Part shown: piece after piece, positions 9,133 through 17,696 of the stretch | How the letters are laid out: every line of letters starts with the position of its first letter | Numbering within the stretch: the first letter of the stretch is position 1 | From: Actinoallomurus sp040655075 | GTDB lineage: Bacteria > Actinomycetota > Actinomycetes > Streptosporangiales > Streptosporangiaceae | NCBI RefSeq assembly: GCF_040655075.1 | Contig: NZ_JBFAJC010000010.1 | Location: 124,001-188,000, forward strand | Length of the DNA: 64,000 nt | Reading direction: 5' to 3' | Position numbers and translations under genes: made by a program | The notes under the pieces: model-generated | Told to the model about the DNA's origin: nothing | The model's input: only the letters and a program-made list of their open reading frames with translations | The model's database searches: none

Positions 9133-9615
9133 TCAGATGAGCTGCCTCCGTGCCGCCCATACGACGGCCTCGATAGGGGTGTTCACGTCAAGGCGGTCAC
9201 AGATCGATCGCAGCCTCCTCCGCAAGGTGCGCGCGCTGAGCTCGAGTTTCCGCGCCGCCACATCTGCGGTGACACCTGTGGCGATCTGCGAGAGCAAGCG
9301 GAGCTCATCCTCGCTCAGACGCGGATCGTCGGTGCCACGACGTGTGAGTGTGGCCTGTTCCACTCCGTCCTCCCTCGTCCCGGGTGATGGCTGCGGGGAT
9401 GCGGCGACCGCCGCATGGGCACGGGTAGGCCGGAGCGCGCTTGACCGGAGTTGGCCTCCCGTCCGCATGAGGATGCGCGACGCGGGAACTCCGGGTAACG
9501 ATTCATACGTTGGAGAGTTGAGCGGGAACGCCGCCTCCGGTGCCAAGTCGATGGCACGAGGAAACGTCCCGGCGCTGGTGCCGGGACCGAATTCGGCGTG
9601 TCCGGATGGGGTCAT
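9133..9615 (-). CDS. LuxR-type helix-turn-helix regulator
   Basis: 160 residues. Only the C-terminal third is recognisable: LSEDELRLLSQIATGVTADV followed by AARKLELSARTLRRRLRSIC and ending AVVWAARRQLI, a GerE/LuxR DNA-binding domain. The N-terminal 90 residues are low-complexity without a receiver or sensor domain. The ATG at 9615 has GAGGG 7 nt upstream. A longer frame (to 9678) would run through a LacI-type operator and is less likely. It is divergent from the LacI gene. Confidence 0.7.
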   Translation of the reverse strand: MTPSGHAEFGPGTSAGTFPRAIDLAPEAAFPLNSPTYESLPGVPASRILMRTGGQLRSSALRPTRAHAAVAASPQPSPGTREDGVEQATLTRRGTDDPRLSEDELRLLSQIATGVTADVAARKLELSARTLRRRLRSICDRLDVNTPIEAVVWAARRQLI

Positions 9616-9665
9616 GTGTGCGCCCTCGCCCCCATCCCTTTCGCGCAGTGATCCGGCAAAGATCG

Positions 9666-9677
9666 TGAATCGTTTCA
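9666..9677. promoter_or_regulatory. LacI-family operator candidate
   Basis: TGAATCGTTTCA is a 10/12 palindrome around a central CG, the usual layout of LacI-family sites (TGAAACGTTTCA-like). It lies in the spacer between the divergent LuxR and LacI genes, so autoregulation by the LacI protein is plausible. Confidence 0.5.
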
Positions 9678-9734
9678 AGCTACGCTCCGCTCCGGAACGC
9701 TAAGCGGCCGTCTGCGGGGCGTCAAGGGTTCGCA

Positions 9735-9777
9735 TGTTACGACGCGTAGACGCTCATATCCGTTCCGCTACGTAACA
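9735..9777. promoter_or_regulatory. Spaced inverted repeat upstream of the LacI gene
   Basis: TGTTACG (9735-9741) and CGTAACA (9771-9777) form a 7-bp inverted repeat 29 nt apart, ending 65 nt before the LacI start. It may be a second regulator site. Confidence 0.35.
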
Positions 9778-9842
9778 CATCGGCCACAGTTCTTCACCCT
9801 TGTCGACCTGCGAAAACCGCACTCACCGGGAAGGTGGAAGCG

Positions 9843-10838
9843 TTGACGCGCGTCAGTATCCGAGATGTGGCGATACATGCAGGAGTCTCGGTGGGCACGG
9901 TTTCGAATGTCCTAAATCGGCCAAATCTGGTGGCCGAAGCAACCCGGGAACGCGTTCAGGCCGCCATCGGCGAGCTCGGCTTCGTCCGCAACGAGACCGC
10001 ACGACAGCTCCGGCAGGGGCAGAGCCACGTCCTCGGCGTGGTCGTCCCGACCATGGCCAACCCGTACTTCAGCGATGTCGGCCGGGCCGCCGAGACGGTG
10101 ATGAACGCCGAGGGGTTCGACGCCCTCTGGTGCACCAGCGAGGGTTCTCCGACGAAGGAACAGCGCTGTCTGGACTTCCTGGAAGAGCAGAACGTCTCCG
10201 GTCTGCTGATCAGCCCACTGGATCTCGGTGCGGCCCGCGTCGCCGAACTGCACGGGCGCGGGCTCGCCGTCGTGCTGCTCGACCGGACCACCGCCGGCGT
10301 CTGCTCGGTGGCGGTCGACCACCGCGCGGGCGGAGCGCTGGCAGCCCATCACCTGCTGGGCCGGCGCCACCGCCGGCTCGTGTTCGTCACCGGCCCGCGG
10401 TCGATCCGACCGGTCCGCGAGCGCCACGCGGGCGCCGTACGCGCGGCCCGGGACGCGGGACTGGACGAGCACGCCCTGACGACGCTCGAGCAGCCGGAGA
10501 TGACGGCGTCGGCCGGGCGCGATGCGGCCCGGCGGCTGCTCGAGCTGGACCCCCTGCCCACCGGGGTCTTCTGCGGCAACGACCTGCTCGCGATCGGACT
10601 GATCAACGAGCTCGTACGGGCGGGCGTGAAGGTGCCCACGGAGATCAGCGTGGTCGGCTACGACGACATCGACCTCGCCGCGACGGCCGTCGTGCCGCTG
10701 ACGACCGTTCGCCAGCCACGGGAGGAGCTCGGCCGGACCGCGACCGAGCTCGCGCTCGCGGAGACCGGCGACCCGGAGCAGCACGAGCACCGGCAGGTCG
10801 TCCTGTCCCCCGAGCTCATCGTCCGCGAGTCCGCCTAA
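9843..10838 (+). CDS. LacI-family transcriptional regulator
   Basis: 331 residues. The N-terminus reads MTRVSIRDVAIHAGVSVGTV, the LacI helix-turn-helix, then the hinge and a periplasmic-binding-protein-like domain with LGVVVPTMANPYFSDV and the FCGNDLLAIGLI segment. A TTG start at 9843 is preferred: AAGG lies 8 nt upstream and the protein then begins as LacI proteins do. The GTG at 9834 would abut the ribosome site. No sugar transporter genes adjoin it, so the effector cannot be guessed beyond a small sugar or nucleoside. Confidence 0.9.
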   Translation: MTRVSIRDVAIHAGVSVGTVSNVLNRPNLVAEATRERVQAAIGELGFVRNETARQLRQGQSHVLGVVVPTMANPYFSDVGRAAETVMNAEGFDALWCTSEGSPTKEQRCLDFLEEQNVSGLLISPLDLGAARVAELHGRGLAVVLLDRTTAGVCSVAVDHRAGGALAAHHLLGRRHRRLVFVTGPRSIRPVRERHAGAVRAARDAGLDEHALTTLEQPEMTASAGRDAARRLLELDPLPTGVFCGNDLLAIGLINELVRAGVKVPTEISVVGYDDIDLAATAVVPLTTVRQPREELGRTATELALAETGDPEQHEHRQVVLSPELIVRESA

Positions 10839-10879
10839 CACCTTGCACGATATCTTGTGTGCCGATATATGTTGGCTCC

Positions 10880-11221
10880 ATGACAGAACGAGCGCTGACC
10901 GAACAGGCGTTCCTGGTCCTGACGGCGCTGGTCGACGAGCCCCGGCACGGTTACGGCATCGTGGGCGAGGTCGAGCGGCTGTCCGAGGGCCGGATGCGAC
11001 TGCGGATCGGCACCCTCTACGGAGTGCTGGACCGCCTGACGACGGACGGGCTGGTCGAACTCGACCGCGAAGAGGTCCACCAGGGCCGGCTACGGCGGTA
11101 CTACCGGCTGACCGATCCCGGCGCGGAGGCCCTCGCGGCCGAGGCCGCGCGCCTGTCGGTCCACGTACGGGCGGCGACCTCACGCCTGCGTGCGCGTCGC
11201 GCGTCGGAGGGCACGGCATGA
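10880..11221 (+). CDS. PadR-family regulator
   Basis: A 113-residue winged-helix protein: LTEQAFLVLTALVDEPRHGY, IGTLYGVLDRLTTDGLVEL and RRYYRLTDPGAEAL are the PadR signature. The ATG at 10880 follows the LacI stop by 41 nt. The spacer carries two CGATAT direct repeats (10848-10853, 10863-10868) that may be promoter or operator. Its stop codon overlaps the start of the next membrane protein gene as ATGA. This is the common PadR plus membrane-protein operon in which the regulator controls its own operon (inference). Confidence 0.88.
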   Translation: MTERALTEQAFLVLTALVDEPRHGYGIVGEVERLSEGRMRLRIGTLYGVLDRLTTDGLVELDREEVHQGRLRRYYRLTDPGAEALAAEAARLSVHVRAATSRLRARRASEGTA

Positions 11222-12243
11222 CGGATCACACCGGCCAGGACGAGAGCGTGATCGTCCGGAGGTACCGCTCGCTGCTGCGGATCCTGCCGCCGTCCTACCG
11301 GGCGGCGCGGGAGGAGGAGATGGTCGCGGTCTTCGCCGAGGGTGTCGGCGACTCGGAGGAGGAGCGTCTCGGCCGTCCCGATCCCGCCGAGGCGATCAGC
11401 GTCGTGGGGCTCGCGGTGCGCGCCTGGCTCGGCGGACCGGGCTCCGCCCCGCGCCTTTTCTCCTTGGGGCAGACCGTCCGGTTGTTCGGGGCTCTCGGCC
11501 TCCTCGCCCAGGCCGTCCTGGCCGGCGCCGACGTGCTGCGCCTGCTGACCATCGTCTTCTTCGGATCCAACGAGACACGCCACGCGCTGCGGGTGATATA
11601 CGGGACGAACGTCGCCTTGACCGTCGCGTGGAGCCTGGCGGTCCTGCTCTGCGTCCCGGCCTACGTCGCGCTCGTGCGGGGGCAGCACCGTACAGCTCGG
11701 GTGCTGGCGCTGATCTCCGTCGTTCCGCCGCTGATTCGCGTGGTCATAGAGCCGTGGACGCCATGGGTCTCCTTCGCCGTCCTCATCCCGGTCCTGCTGT
11801 CCGCAGTGGCGGTGGCGGTGGCGTTCCACCGGGACGCGCCGGCCGTCCGCCCCATCGGCGGGCTCGCGGCACTGCCGGTCGGCGCGGTGGCCGTCTTCGC
11901 CGCGCTCTGGCCCTCGAGCCTGGCACTGAACCTGACGCCGGACGGCGTGTGCGGCTGGATCGCGCTCGCCGCCGGTGCCTTCTGTCTGGTCCGCGGCCGC
12001 GCGGCGGCCGACCATGACCTCGCGCACCGTTCGTCGGCCATCGCGCTGTTCGCGGCGCTGATCTTCGGCGTGCGGATGGTCACGGCCATCGACTACGGCG
12101 GCACCGAGCCGTACGCCGCTCCTGTCCTGTACGGGCAGGCGGCGGCGCTGCTGCTGGTTGCCGGCCTGCTCGCGCGCGTCTCCGTGCGCACGCTCCGGCG
12201 CGCCGGGGCGGCGCCGGGCGAGAGGCTCGGCCGGCCCACATAA
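11218..12243 (+). CDS. PadR-operon integral membrane protein
   Basis: 341 residues. The N-terminal 60 residues (YRSLLRILPPSYRAAREEEM) resemble the HAAS signalling segment seen in PadR-linked proteins. About eight hydrophobic segments follow, spread over residues 85-330, with few loops. No catalytic motif is visible. It is translationally coupled to padR. Probably a cytoplasmic-membrane protein whose level or activity is tied to the regulator; function unknown. Confidence 0.8.
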   Translation: MTDHTGQDESVIVRRYRSLLRILPPSYRAAREEEMVAVFAEGVGDSEEERLGRPDPAEAISVVGLAVRAWLGGPGSAPRLFSLGQTVRLFGALGLLAQAVLAGADVLRLLTIVFFGSNETRHALRVIYGTNVALTVAWSLAVLLCVPAYVALVRGQHRTARVLALISVVPPLIRVVIEPWTPWVSFAVLIPVLLSAVAVAVAFHRDAPAVRPIGGLAALPVGAVAVFAALWPSSLALNLTPDGVCGWIALAAGAFCLVRGRAAADHDLAHRSSAIALFAALIFGVRMVTAIDYGGTEPYAAPVLYGQAAALLLVAGLLARVSVRTLRRAGAAPGERLGRPT

Positions 12244-12268
12244 GCGCGTATCTACCCCGACCGACCTC

Positions 12269-12305
12269 CCGGGGGTCGCCACGCACGTGGCGTGGCGACC
12301 CCCGG
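12269..12305. terminator. Bidirectional terminator
   Basis: A perfect 15-bp stem (12269-12283 with 12291-12305) and 7-nt loop sit between the convergent PadR-operon gene and the msiK-like gene. It is suited to both transcripts. Confidence 0.85.
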
Positions 12306-12324
12306 TTGATCAGATGCCGCGACC

Positions 12325-13548
<1,224 letters not shown>

Positions 13549-13600
13549 AGGGGAATCCTCCGGGTACTCGACCGCTAAAAGTGTCCACAACCATAACCAG

Positions 13601-13618
13601 TGTTCGCATATATGAACA
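13601..13618. promoter_or_regulatory. IclR-type operator candidate
   Basis: TGTTCGCATATATGAACA pairs TGTTC with GAACA around 8 nt in the spacer between msiK and the divergent IclR gene. It is AT-rich against a GC-rich background. Many IclR-family sites have this TGTTC-type arm. Confidence 0.5.
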
Positions 13619-13707
13619 AGGCTTGAACGAGACTAAGCTGTCTCCTGGCTCCGGCGTGGTCGCCGGGCCGCGCGATGAGCGCAGGCCGGGTGCTCTGGAG
13701 GGGTTGT

Positions 13708-14475
13708 ATGGACGCGACCGAGCGAGCCGCGCCGGGCGTCAAGTCCGCGACGCGGACCGTCGCGCTGCTCGACTTCTTCGCCCGCCAGGGCGGGATGTAC
13801 AGCCTGACCGAGATCCAGCAGGAGCTCGGCTACCCCAAGAGCAGCCTGTACGCCCTGCTCCGCACCCTCGTCCAGCTCGGCTGGGTGGAGACCGACCCCA
13901 CGGGCACGCTGTACCGCATCGGCATGCGCGCGCTGCTCGTCGGCGCGTCCTACATCGACGGCGATCCCGTCGTCGGGATGGCCCACGAGGTCCTCGACTG
14001 GCTCGCGGAGGCCACCGGCGAGACCGTGCACTTCGGCCGCCTCGACGACTACGACGTCGTCTACCTGTCCTCCCGGCCGTCGCGGCACAACCTGCGGCCC
14101 GTCATCCGCGTCGGCCGGCGCGTGCCCGCGTACAGCACCTCGCTGGGCAAGGCCCTGCTGGCCGACCGCCCCGACCCCGTGCTCCGCGGCGCCCTCGAGC
14201 GCCAGACCGAGCACACGATCACCGATCAGGACGATCTCCGCGCCGAACTCGGGCGCGTCCGCGAACGCGGCCACGCCATCGACCGCGAGGAGAACACCTC
14301 GGGCGTCTGCTGCTTCGGGGTCGTCCTGCGGCTCCAGCGCCCGGCCCGCGACGCGATCAGCGTGTCGATCCCCGCCATCCGGCTCGATGACGCCCGCGAA
14401 CGCGAGATCTCGGCGCTTCTCCTCCAGGCCCGCGAGCGCATCGAGTACGCCGCGTACCACCTGATTCACCCCTGA
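13708..14475 (+). CDS. IclR-family transcriptional regulator
   Basis: 255 residues. Winged helix at about 15-75 (ATRTVALLDFFARQGGMYSL, then KSSLYALLRTLVQLGWVE) and the IclR effector domain with GETVHFGRLDDYDVVYLSS and PAYSTSLGKALLAD. GGAGG lies upstream of the ATG at 13708; an ORF start 11 codons earlier lacks a site. It is divergent from msiK across a spacer with a TGTTC/GAACA palindrome, so control of msiK is a reasonable guess. Confidence 0.9.
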   Translation: MDATERAAPGVKSATRTVALLDFFARQGGMYSLTEIQQELGYPKSSLYALLRTLVQLGWVETDPTGTLYRIGMRALLVGASYIDGDPVVGMAHEVLDWLAEATGETVHFGRLDDYDVVYLSSRPSRHNLRPVIRVGRRVPAYSTSLGKALLADRPDPVLRGALERQTEHTITDQDDLRAELGRVRERGHAIDREENTSGVCCFGVVLRLQRPARDAISVSIPAIRLDDAREREISALLLQARERIEYAAYHLIHP

Positions 14476-14625
14476 GCGGGTCTTCCGGCGACCCGCATAC
14501 GTATACCTACGTACGCGGTTCAGGTAGTCGTCCGGGTATTTTTCCCACTTCGGTGGCGCAGGTCACGCGGCATGCTGGTGGATGAGAACGACTACATGCC
14601 CAGCGAAGAAAGGGGAGGTTCCGCG

Positions 14626-14817
14626 ATGTGCCAGCACCAGCCGAAGTGCCCGACGGCGGACGCTCCCGATCACGACGCGGCTCGCCTCGTCTCATACCAC
14701 CCCGAGCAGGGGTGGGGACTGCTCTGCAACGGCGTCATCGTCTTCGACGACACCGGCGAGCTGCTCCCCGACGGTCGTAGCGTCCCCACTCACCGGGAGC
14801 TCGCTTACGCCGCCTAA
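14626..14817 (+). CDS. DUF5999 family small protein
   Basis: 63 residues starting MCQHQPKCPTADAPDHDAAR, with GWGLLCNGVIVFDDTGELLP in the second half. This matches a short conserved actinomycete family (DUF5999). Cys2, Cys8 and a third Cys in LLCNG could bind a metal. GGAGG lies 7 nt before the ATG at 14626. It is monocistronic, with a terminator 121 nt downstream. Function unknown. Confidence 0.85.
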   Translation: MCQHQPKCPTADAPDHDAARLVSYHPEQGWGLLCNGVIVFDDTGELLPDGRSVPTHRELAYAA

Positions 14818-14937
14818 GACCAACGACCTTCCTCGCCTGCGGATCAGAGGAAAACCGGCCGGAGACGGCCGTACGAGGCCCTAGCCGGGCCGCCCCCACC
14901 CCCCCGGGACCCCTGAGACCCCCGGTCCCCCGGTTGG

Positions 14938-14976
14938 ACGCCGGGGTCGACATGCCCACCGTGTCGACCCCGGCGT
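14938..14976. terminator. Bidirectional terminator
   Basis: A perfect 15-bp stem (14938-14952 with 14962-14976) with a 9-nt loop between the convergent DUF5999 and membrane protein genes. Confidence 0.85.
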
Positions 14977-14985
14977 TCACGTCTC

Positions 14986-15552
14986 TCAGCCCTTCCGCGC
15001 CCGGCGACGGGCGTACGCGATCGTCAACACCGCCACGAGCGGCCCCCACGCCAGCAGCGGCGCGTAGCAGACGTCCATGATCACGCCGGCCGTACCCTGT
15101 GGGAAGTCGGGATTGTCCAACGGGCCGTGCGATGTCAGGGTGACCGCCGCGCACAGCCCCATCACCGCGACGGCACCGACCGACGCCGGGACGATCGCCA
15201 CGAGGGGCGGGATGCGACGCCCGCCCAACCACGGCACCCACCCCGGCACGACCTCACCCCACGGCCGCACCAACCCGAGTGTGAGGAAGGCCGCGGCCTG
15301 CGAGGCCACCGACAGGAACAGCACGTACGCCAGGATCGCGGTCCCCGTGTACATATGCCCGAGCCGGCCGGTGAAACCGACGTCGACGCCGACGCCGAGC
15401 GCGAGCCGCCAGATCGAGGACGGGACCGTGCACAACACCGTCGCCCACGCTGCGACGACCGCCCAGCGGGGCACATCGGCCCCTCGCCGAGCCTGAGCGG
15501 GTTCGGGACGTACGACGTCGACGGTGGTGATCGAGACAGGCGGGGTGACCAC
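14986..15552 (-). CDS. Four-helix membrane protein
   Basis: 188 residues with four hydrophobic segments: WAVVAAWATVLCTVPSSI, AILAYVLFLSVASQAAAF, PPLVAIVPASVGAVAVMGL and GVIMDVCYAPLLAWGPLV. A basic tail (RRRARKG) follows. The GTG at 15552 has GGAGG 10 nt upstream; a longer frame to 15600 has no site. No domain is recognised. It is a stand-alone transcript between terminators. Confidence 0.75.
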   Translation of the reverse strand: MVTPPVSITTVDVVRPEPAQARRGADVPRWAVVAAWATVLCTVPSSIWRLALGVGVDVGFTGRLGHMYTGTAILAYVLFLSVASQAAAFLTLGLVRPWGEVVPGWVPWLGGRRIPPLVAIVPASVGAVAVMGLCAAVTLTSHGPLDNPDFPQGTAGVIMDVCYAPLLAWGPLVAVLTIAYARRRARKG

Positions 15553-15641
15553 GGCGATCGGACCTCCATATCCAGGCTGCGCTGACCTCTTAACGATCAC
15601 GCGCGGCGCGTCCGGCCGGACCCCTCGCGGCGGTGAGGCCC

Positions 15642-15701
15642 CTCCCCCTCGCGGGGGAGATGTCAGCGCGGGCCGGGCATCGGAGCCCGGCCCGCGCTGA
15701 C
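15642..15701. terminator. Tandem hairpin terminator
   Basis: Two hairpins in a row: CTCCCCC/GGGGGAG (15642-15659) and a perfect 16-bp stem (15662-15677 with 15686-15701). They lie just beyond the end of the rsgA remnant on the minus strand and probably served rsgA. Confidence 0.8.
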
Positions 15702-15712
15702 CGGTAGATCGT

Positions 15713-16048
15713 TCAGCGCCGCCGGTCGTGGGCGGCGTAGGTCTCGCGCAGCGACCGGGTGATGGCCTTCTGGCGATCCACGCGTTCCTTGCGCAGCCGC
15801 GCGTCGGTGCGGGAGGCCGCCCAGGCGTTCTCGCGCTCCAGCCTGCGATAGCTGTCCAGCCGCCGTCGGCTCAGCGCGCCGTCGGCGACTGCGGCCAGGA
15901 CCGCGCAGCCTGGCTCGGACTCATGGCCGCAGTCGCCGAAGCGGCACTCCCGAGCGAACTCCTCGACGTCCGCGAACGTCCGCCGCAGCCCCTCCTCCGC
16001 GTCGTACACGCCGACGCGGCGCAAACCCGGAGTGTCGATGAGCACGGC
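15713..16048 (-). pseudogene. rsgA: 5'-truncated rsgA remnant (ribosome-associated GTPase A)
   Basis: The last 111 codons of an RsgA GTPase. They begin abruptly at AVLIDTPGLRRVGVYDAEEG, with the DTPG (G3) motif of the permuted GTPase. The zinc site follows (CRFGDCGHESEPGC) and then the basic C-terminal helices. The OB-fold and the G4, G5, G1 and G2 motifs are absent: 5 nt upstream the sequence becomes the stop codon of an MFS gene. A GTG within the remnant could start translation, but the product would lack the P-loop. Third-position GC is still high and no internal stop is present, so the truncation looks recent. Confidence 0.85.
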
Positions 16049-16053
16049 GCGAA

Positions 16054-17268
16054 TTAACGCCTGCGCAGCGGTGAGGCGATGAGGATGGCGAACGGGAACG
16101 CGAAGAGGCCGGCCGCGAGGCTGAGCGCCGCGCGTACCCCGGTCCAGGTGGCGATCAAGCCGAAGATCAGCGTGAAAAGCGGCCGGATCCCCCATGACAG
16201 CCAGCGTGTCGTGGCGTTCATCCGGCCGAGCAGGTCCGGTGGGCAGATGAGCTGCCGGTAGCTGAGGTTGGCGTTGACGTAGGCGAATTCGCCGGCCAGG
16301 GCCACGAAGTATCCGACGGTGACCACGACCTGACCGGTGAGACCCGGCCCGACGAGCACGGTCGGCACCAGGTCCAGTACGTACATCGGCGTGGTGACCA
16401 GCATCAGCAGCGGGAGGCCGAGCCGCCTGGCGAGCGGTTCGGTGCAGAGTCCGCCCAGCACGCCGCCGACCGCGGCGACCCCCTGGCACAGGCCGGCGAC
16501 GGTCATCGACCAGTGCAGGTCGCGGACGACGTACAGCACCCACAGTGACCACGAGGCGCCGATCGCCGCCGAGACCATCGTGTTCGCCAGGACGACGGGT
16601 CGCATCAGCCGGTCGCGGAACACGTAGCGGAGACCTTCGCCGATCTCCGCCCGCATCCGGGTGCCGCGCCGTTCCGGAGGCGGTTCCCGGGCGGCGATCA
16701 GTTTCAGGGACACCGCGCTCATCAGTGAGGAGACCGCGTCGACCCCGATCGTCCCGGCGGCTCCCAGCGCGGCGACCAGCCAGCCGGCCGTGCTCTGCCC
16801 GACCACGGTCGCGAACGCGTAGGAGGCGCCGAGCTTCCCGTTGCCGTCGACGAGTTGCCGCGCGGGCAGCAGCGACGGCAGATAACTCTGGTACGCGGGA
16901 TCGAAGAGGGCGGCGAGCGAGGCGACGACGAACGCGACCACGCTCAACTGCCACAGAGTGAGGTCGCCGCACACGATGGCGACCGGCACGGATCCGAGGG
17001 CCAGTCCTTGGAACAGGCTGCACCACACCATCAACGGCCGGCGCCGGAAACGGTCGACCAGCGCGCCCGCGGGCAGCCCGGCCAGCACGTACGGTACGAA
17101 TCCCATCGCCGACAGCAGGCTCACCTGAAACGCCGACGCGTGCAGCACGGAAAGCGCGATCAACGGAACCGCCAGTTGGCTAACCTGCGTGCCCGTCATA
17201 TTGATCGTCTGGCCGCCCCACAGCAGCATGAAGTCCCGGTGACGCCACAAAGAGTCGGCCCGCGTCAC
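16054..17268 (-). CDS. MFS transporter (12-helix, MFS_3/EntS type)
   Basis: 404 residues with about 12 membrane helices. LWRHRDFMLLWGGQTINMTG at the start and VDRFRRRPLMVW in the loop between helices 2 and 3 match the EntS/MFS_3 exporter group. The GTG at 17268 has only a weak GGCGAG site. The gene ends 5 nt from the rsgA remnant, as if it had replaced the 5' part of rsgA. It is divergent from a small peptide gene and a TPR protein, so it could export a product of that unit (speculative). Confidence 0.85.
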   Translation of the reverse strand: MTRADSLWRHRDFMLLWGGQTINMTGTQVSQLAVPLIALSVLHASAFQVSLLSAMGFVPYVLAGLPAGALVDRFRRRPLMVWCSLFQGLALGSVPVAIVCGDLTLWQLSVVAFVVASLAALFDPAYQSYLPSLLPARQLVDGNGKLGASYAFATVVGQSTAGWLVAALGAAGTIGVDAVSSLMSAVSLKLIAAREPPPERRGTRMRAEIGEGLRYVFRDRLMRPVVLANTMVSAAIGASWSLWVLYVVRDLHWSMTVAGLCQGVAAVGGVLGGLCTEPLARRLGLPLLMLVTTPMYVLDLVPTVLVGPGLTGQVVVTVGYFVALAGEFAYVNANLSYRQLICPPDLLGRMNATTRWLSWGIRPLFTLIFGLIATWTGVRAALSLAAGLFAFPFAILIASPLRRR

Positions 17269-17465
17269 TCCGGCTCGCCCGGCTTCAACCGTCCGCGTCC
17301 TGCGTTATTCGCGAGCCAGGCATCAAGGGATTTCGCGAAGCAGGGTAATGCAGATGAATAATCACCGGCGAGGTGCGCCGAACAGCTTGGCGCGAGCAGC
17401 TCACGCACGTCGTCCGCTGGCACGCACGGCATGATATCCGGCGTCACCGAGTCCCGGTCAACCAC

Positions 17466-17471
17466 TTGACA
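17466..17471 (+). promoter_or_regulatory. Minus-35-like TTGACA ahead of the small peptide gene
   Basis: A consensus TTGACA 72 nt before the peptide ATG. The possible minus-10 at the usual spacing (around 17489-17494) is poor, so this is a weak promoter call. Confidence 0.3.
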
Positions 17472-17543
17472 GGCCGCGACCTGCGATGTTGAGTGATCGG
17501 GACCCCAACCCATGACTCCACCCGAGAGGAGGGGGAGCGACGC

Positions 17544-17621
17544 ATGAAGAAAATAGGTGTGCACAAGTCAGAGATAAAGCAACTGGGAGGCACGTCGGCC
17601 ACGGCACACGGCAGTTCTTAA
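17544..17621 (+). CDS. 25-residue peptide with Gly-Gly and Ser/Thr-rich tail; candidate signal or RiPP precursor
   Basis: GAGGAGGGGGAG lies just upstream of the ATG, an unusually strong ribosome site. The product reads MKKIGVHKSEIKQL, then GG, then TSATAHGSS and a TAA stop: a Lys-rich leader-like part, a double glycine and a nine-residue Ser/Thr-rich end. Codons AAG AAA ATA and a low-GC surrounding differ from neighbours. A hairpin follows 15 nt later, and a TPR protein gene starts at 17697 on the same strand. This order (precursor, partial terminator, larger gene) is typical of peptide systems, but no modifying enzyme is present and no family is recognised. It could be a chance ORF; the ribosome site argues against that. 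Confidence 0.5.
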   Translation: MKKIGVHKSEIKQLGGTSATAHGSS

Positions 17622-17636
17622 TTACCTAAATTAATC

Positions 17637-17666
17637 GGCGACTGCCGATCCGGCCCGGCAGTCGCC
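17637..17666 (+). terminator. Hairpin between the peptide gene and TPR gene (attenuator-like)
   Basis: A perfect 11-bp stem (17637-17647 with 17656-17666), loop 8 nt. It starts 15 nt after the peptide stop and ends 30 nt before the TPR start. It could lower read-through or protect the peptide transcript. Confidence 0.6.
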
Positions 17667-17696
17667 AAACACCGATACCGTAGATGGAGCTTTGAG

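Noticed and set aside
17265..17564. 99-codon minus frame overlapping the MFS start.
   Set aside because: No ribosome site or family, and it lies antisense to the small peptide gene and its leader; the GTGA overlap with the MFS start may be chance.
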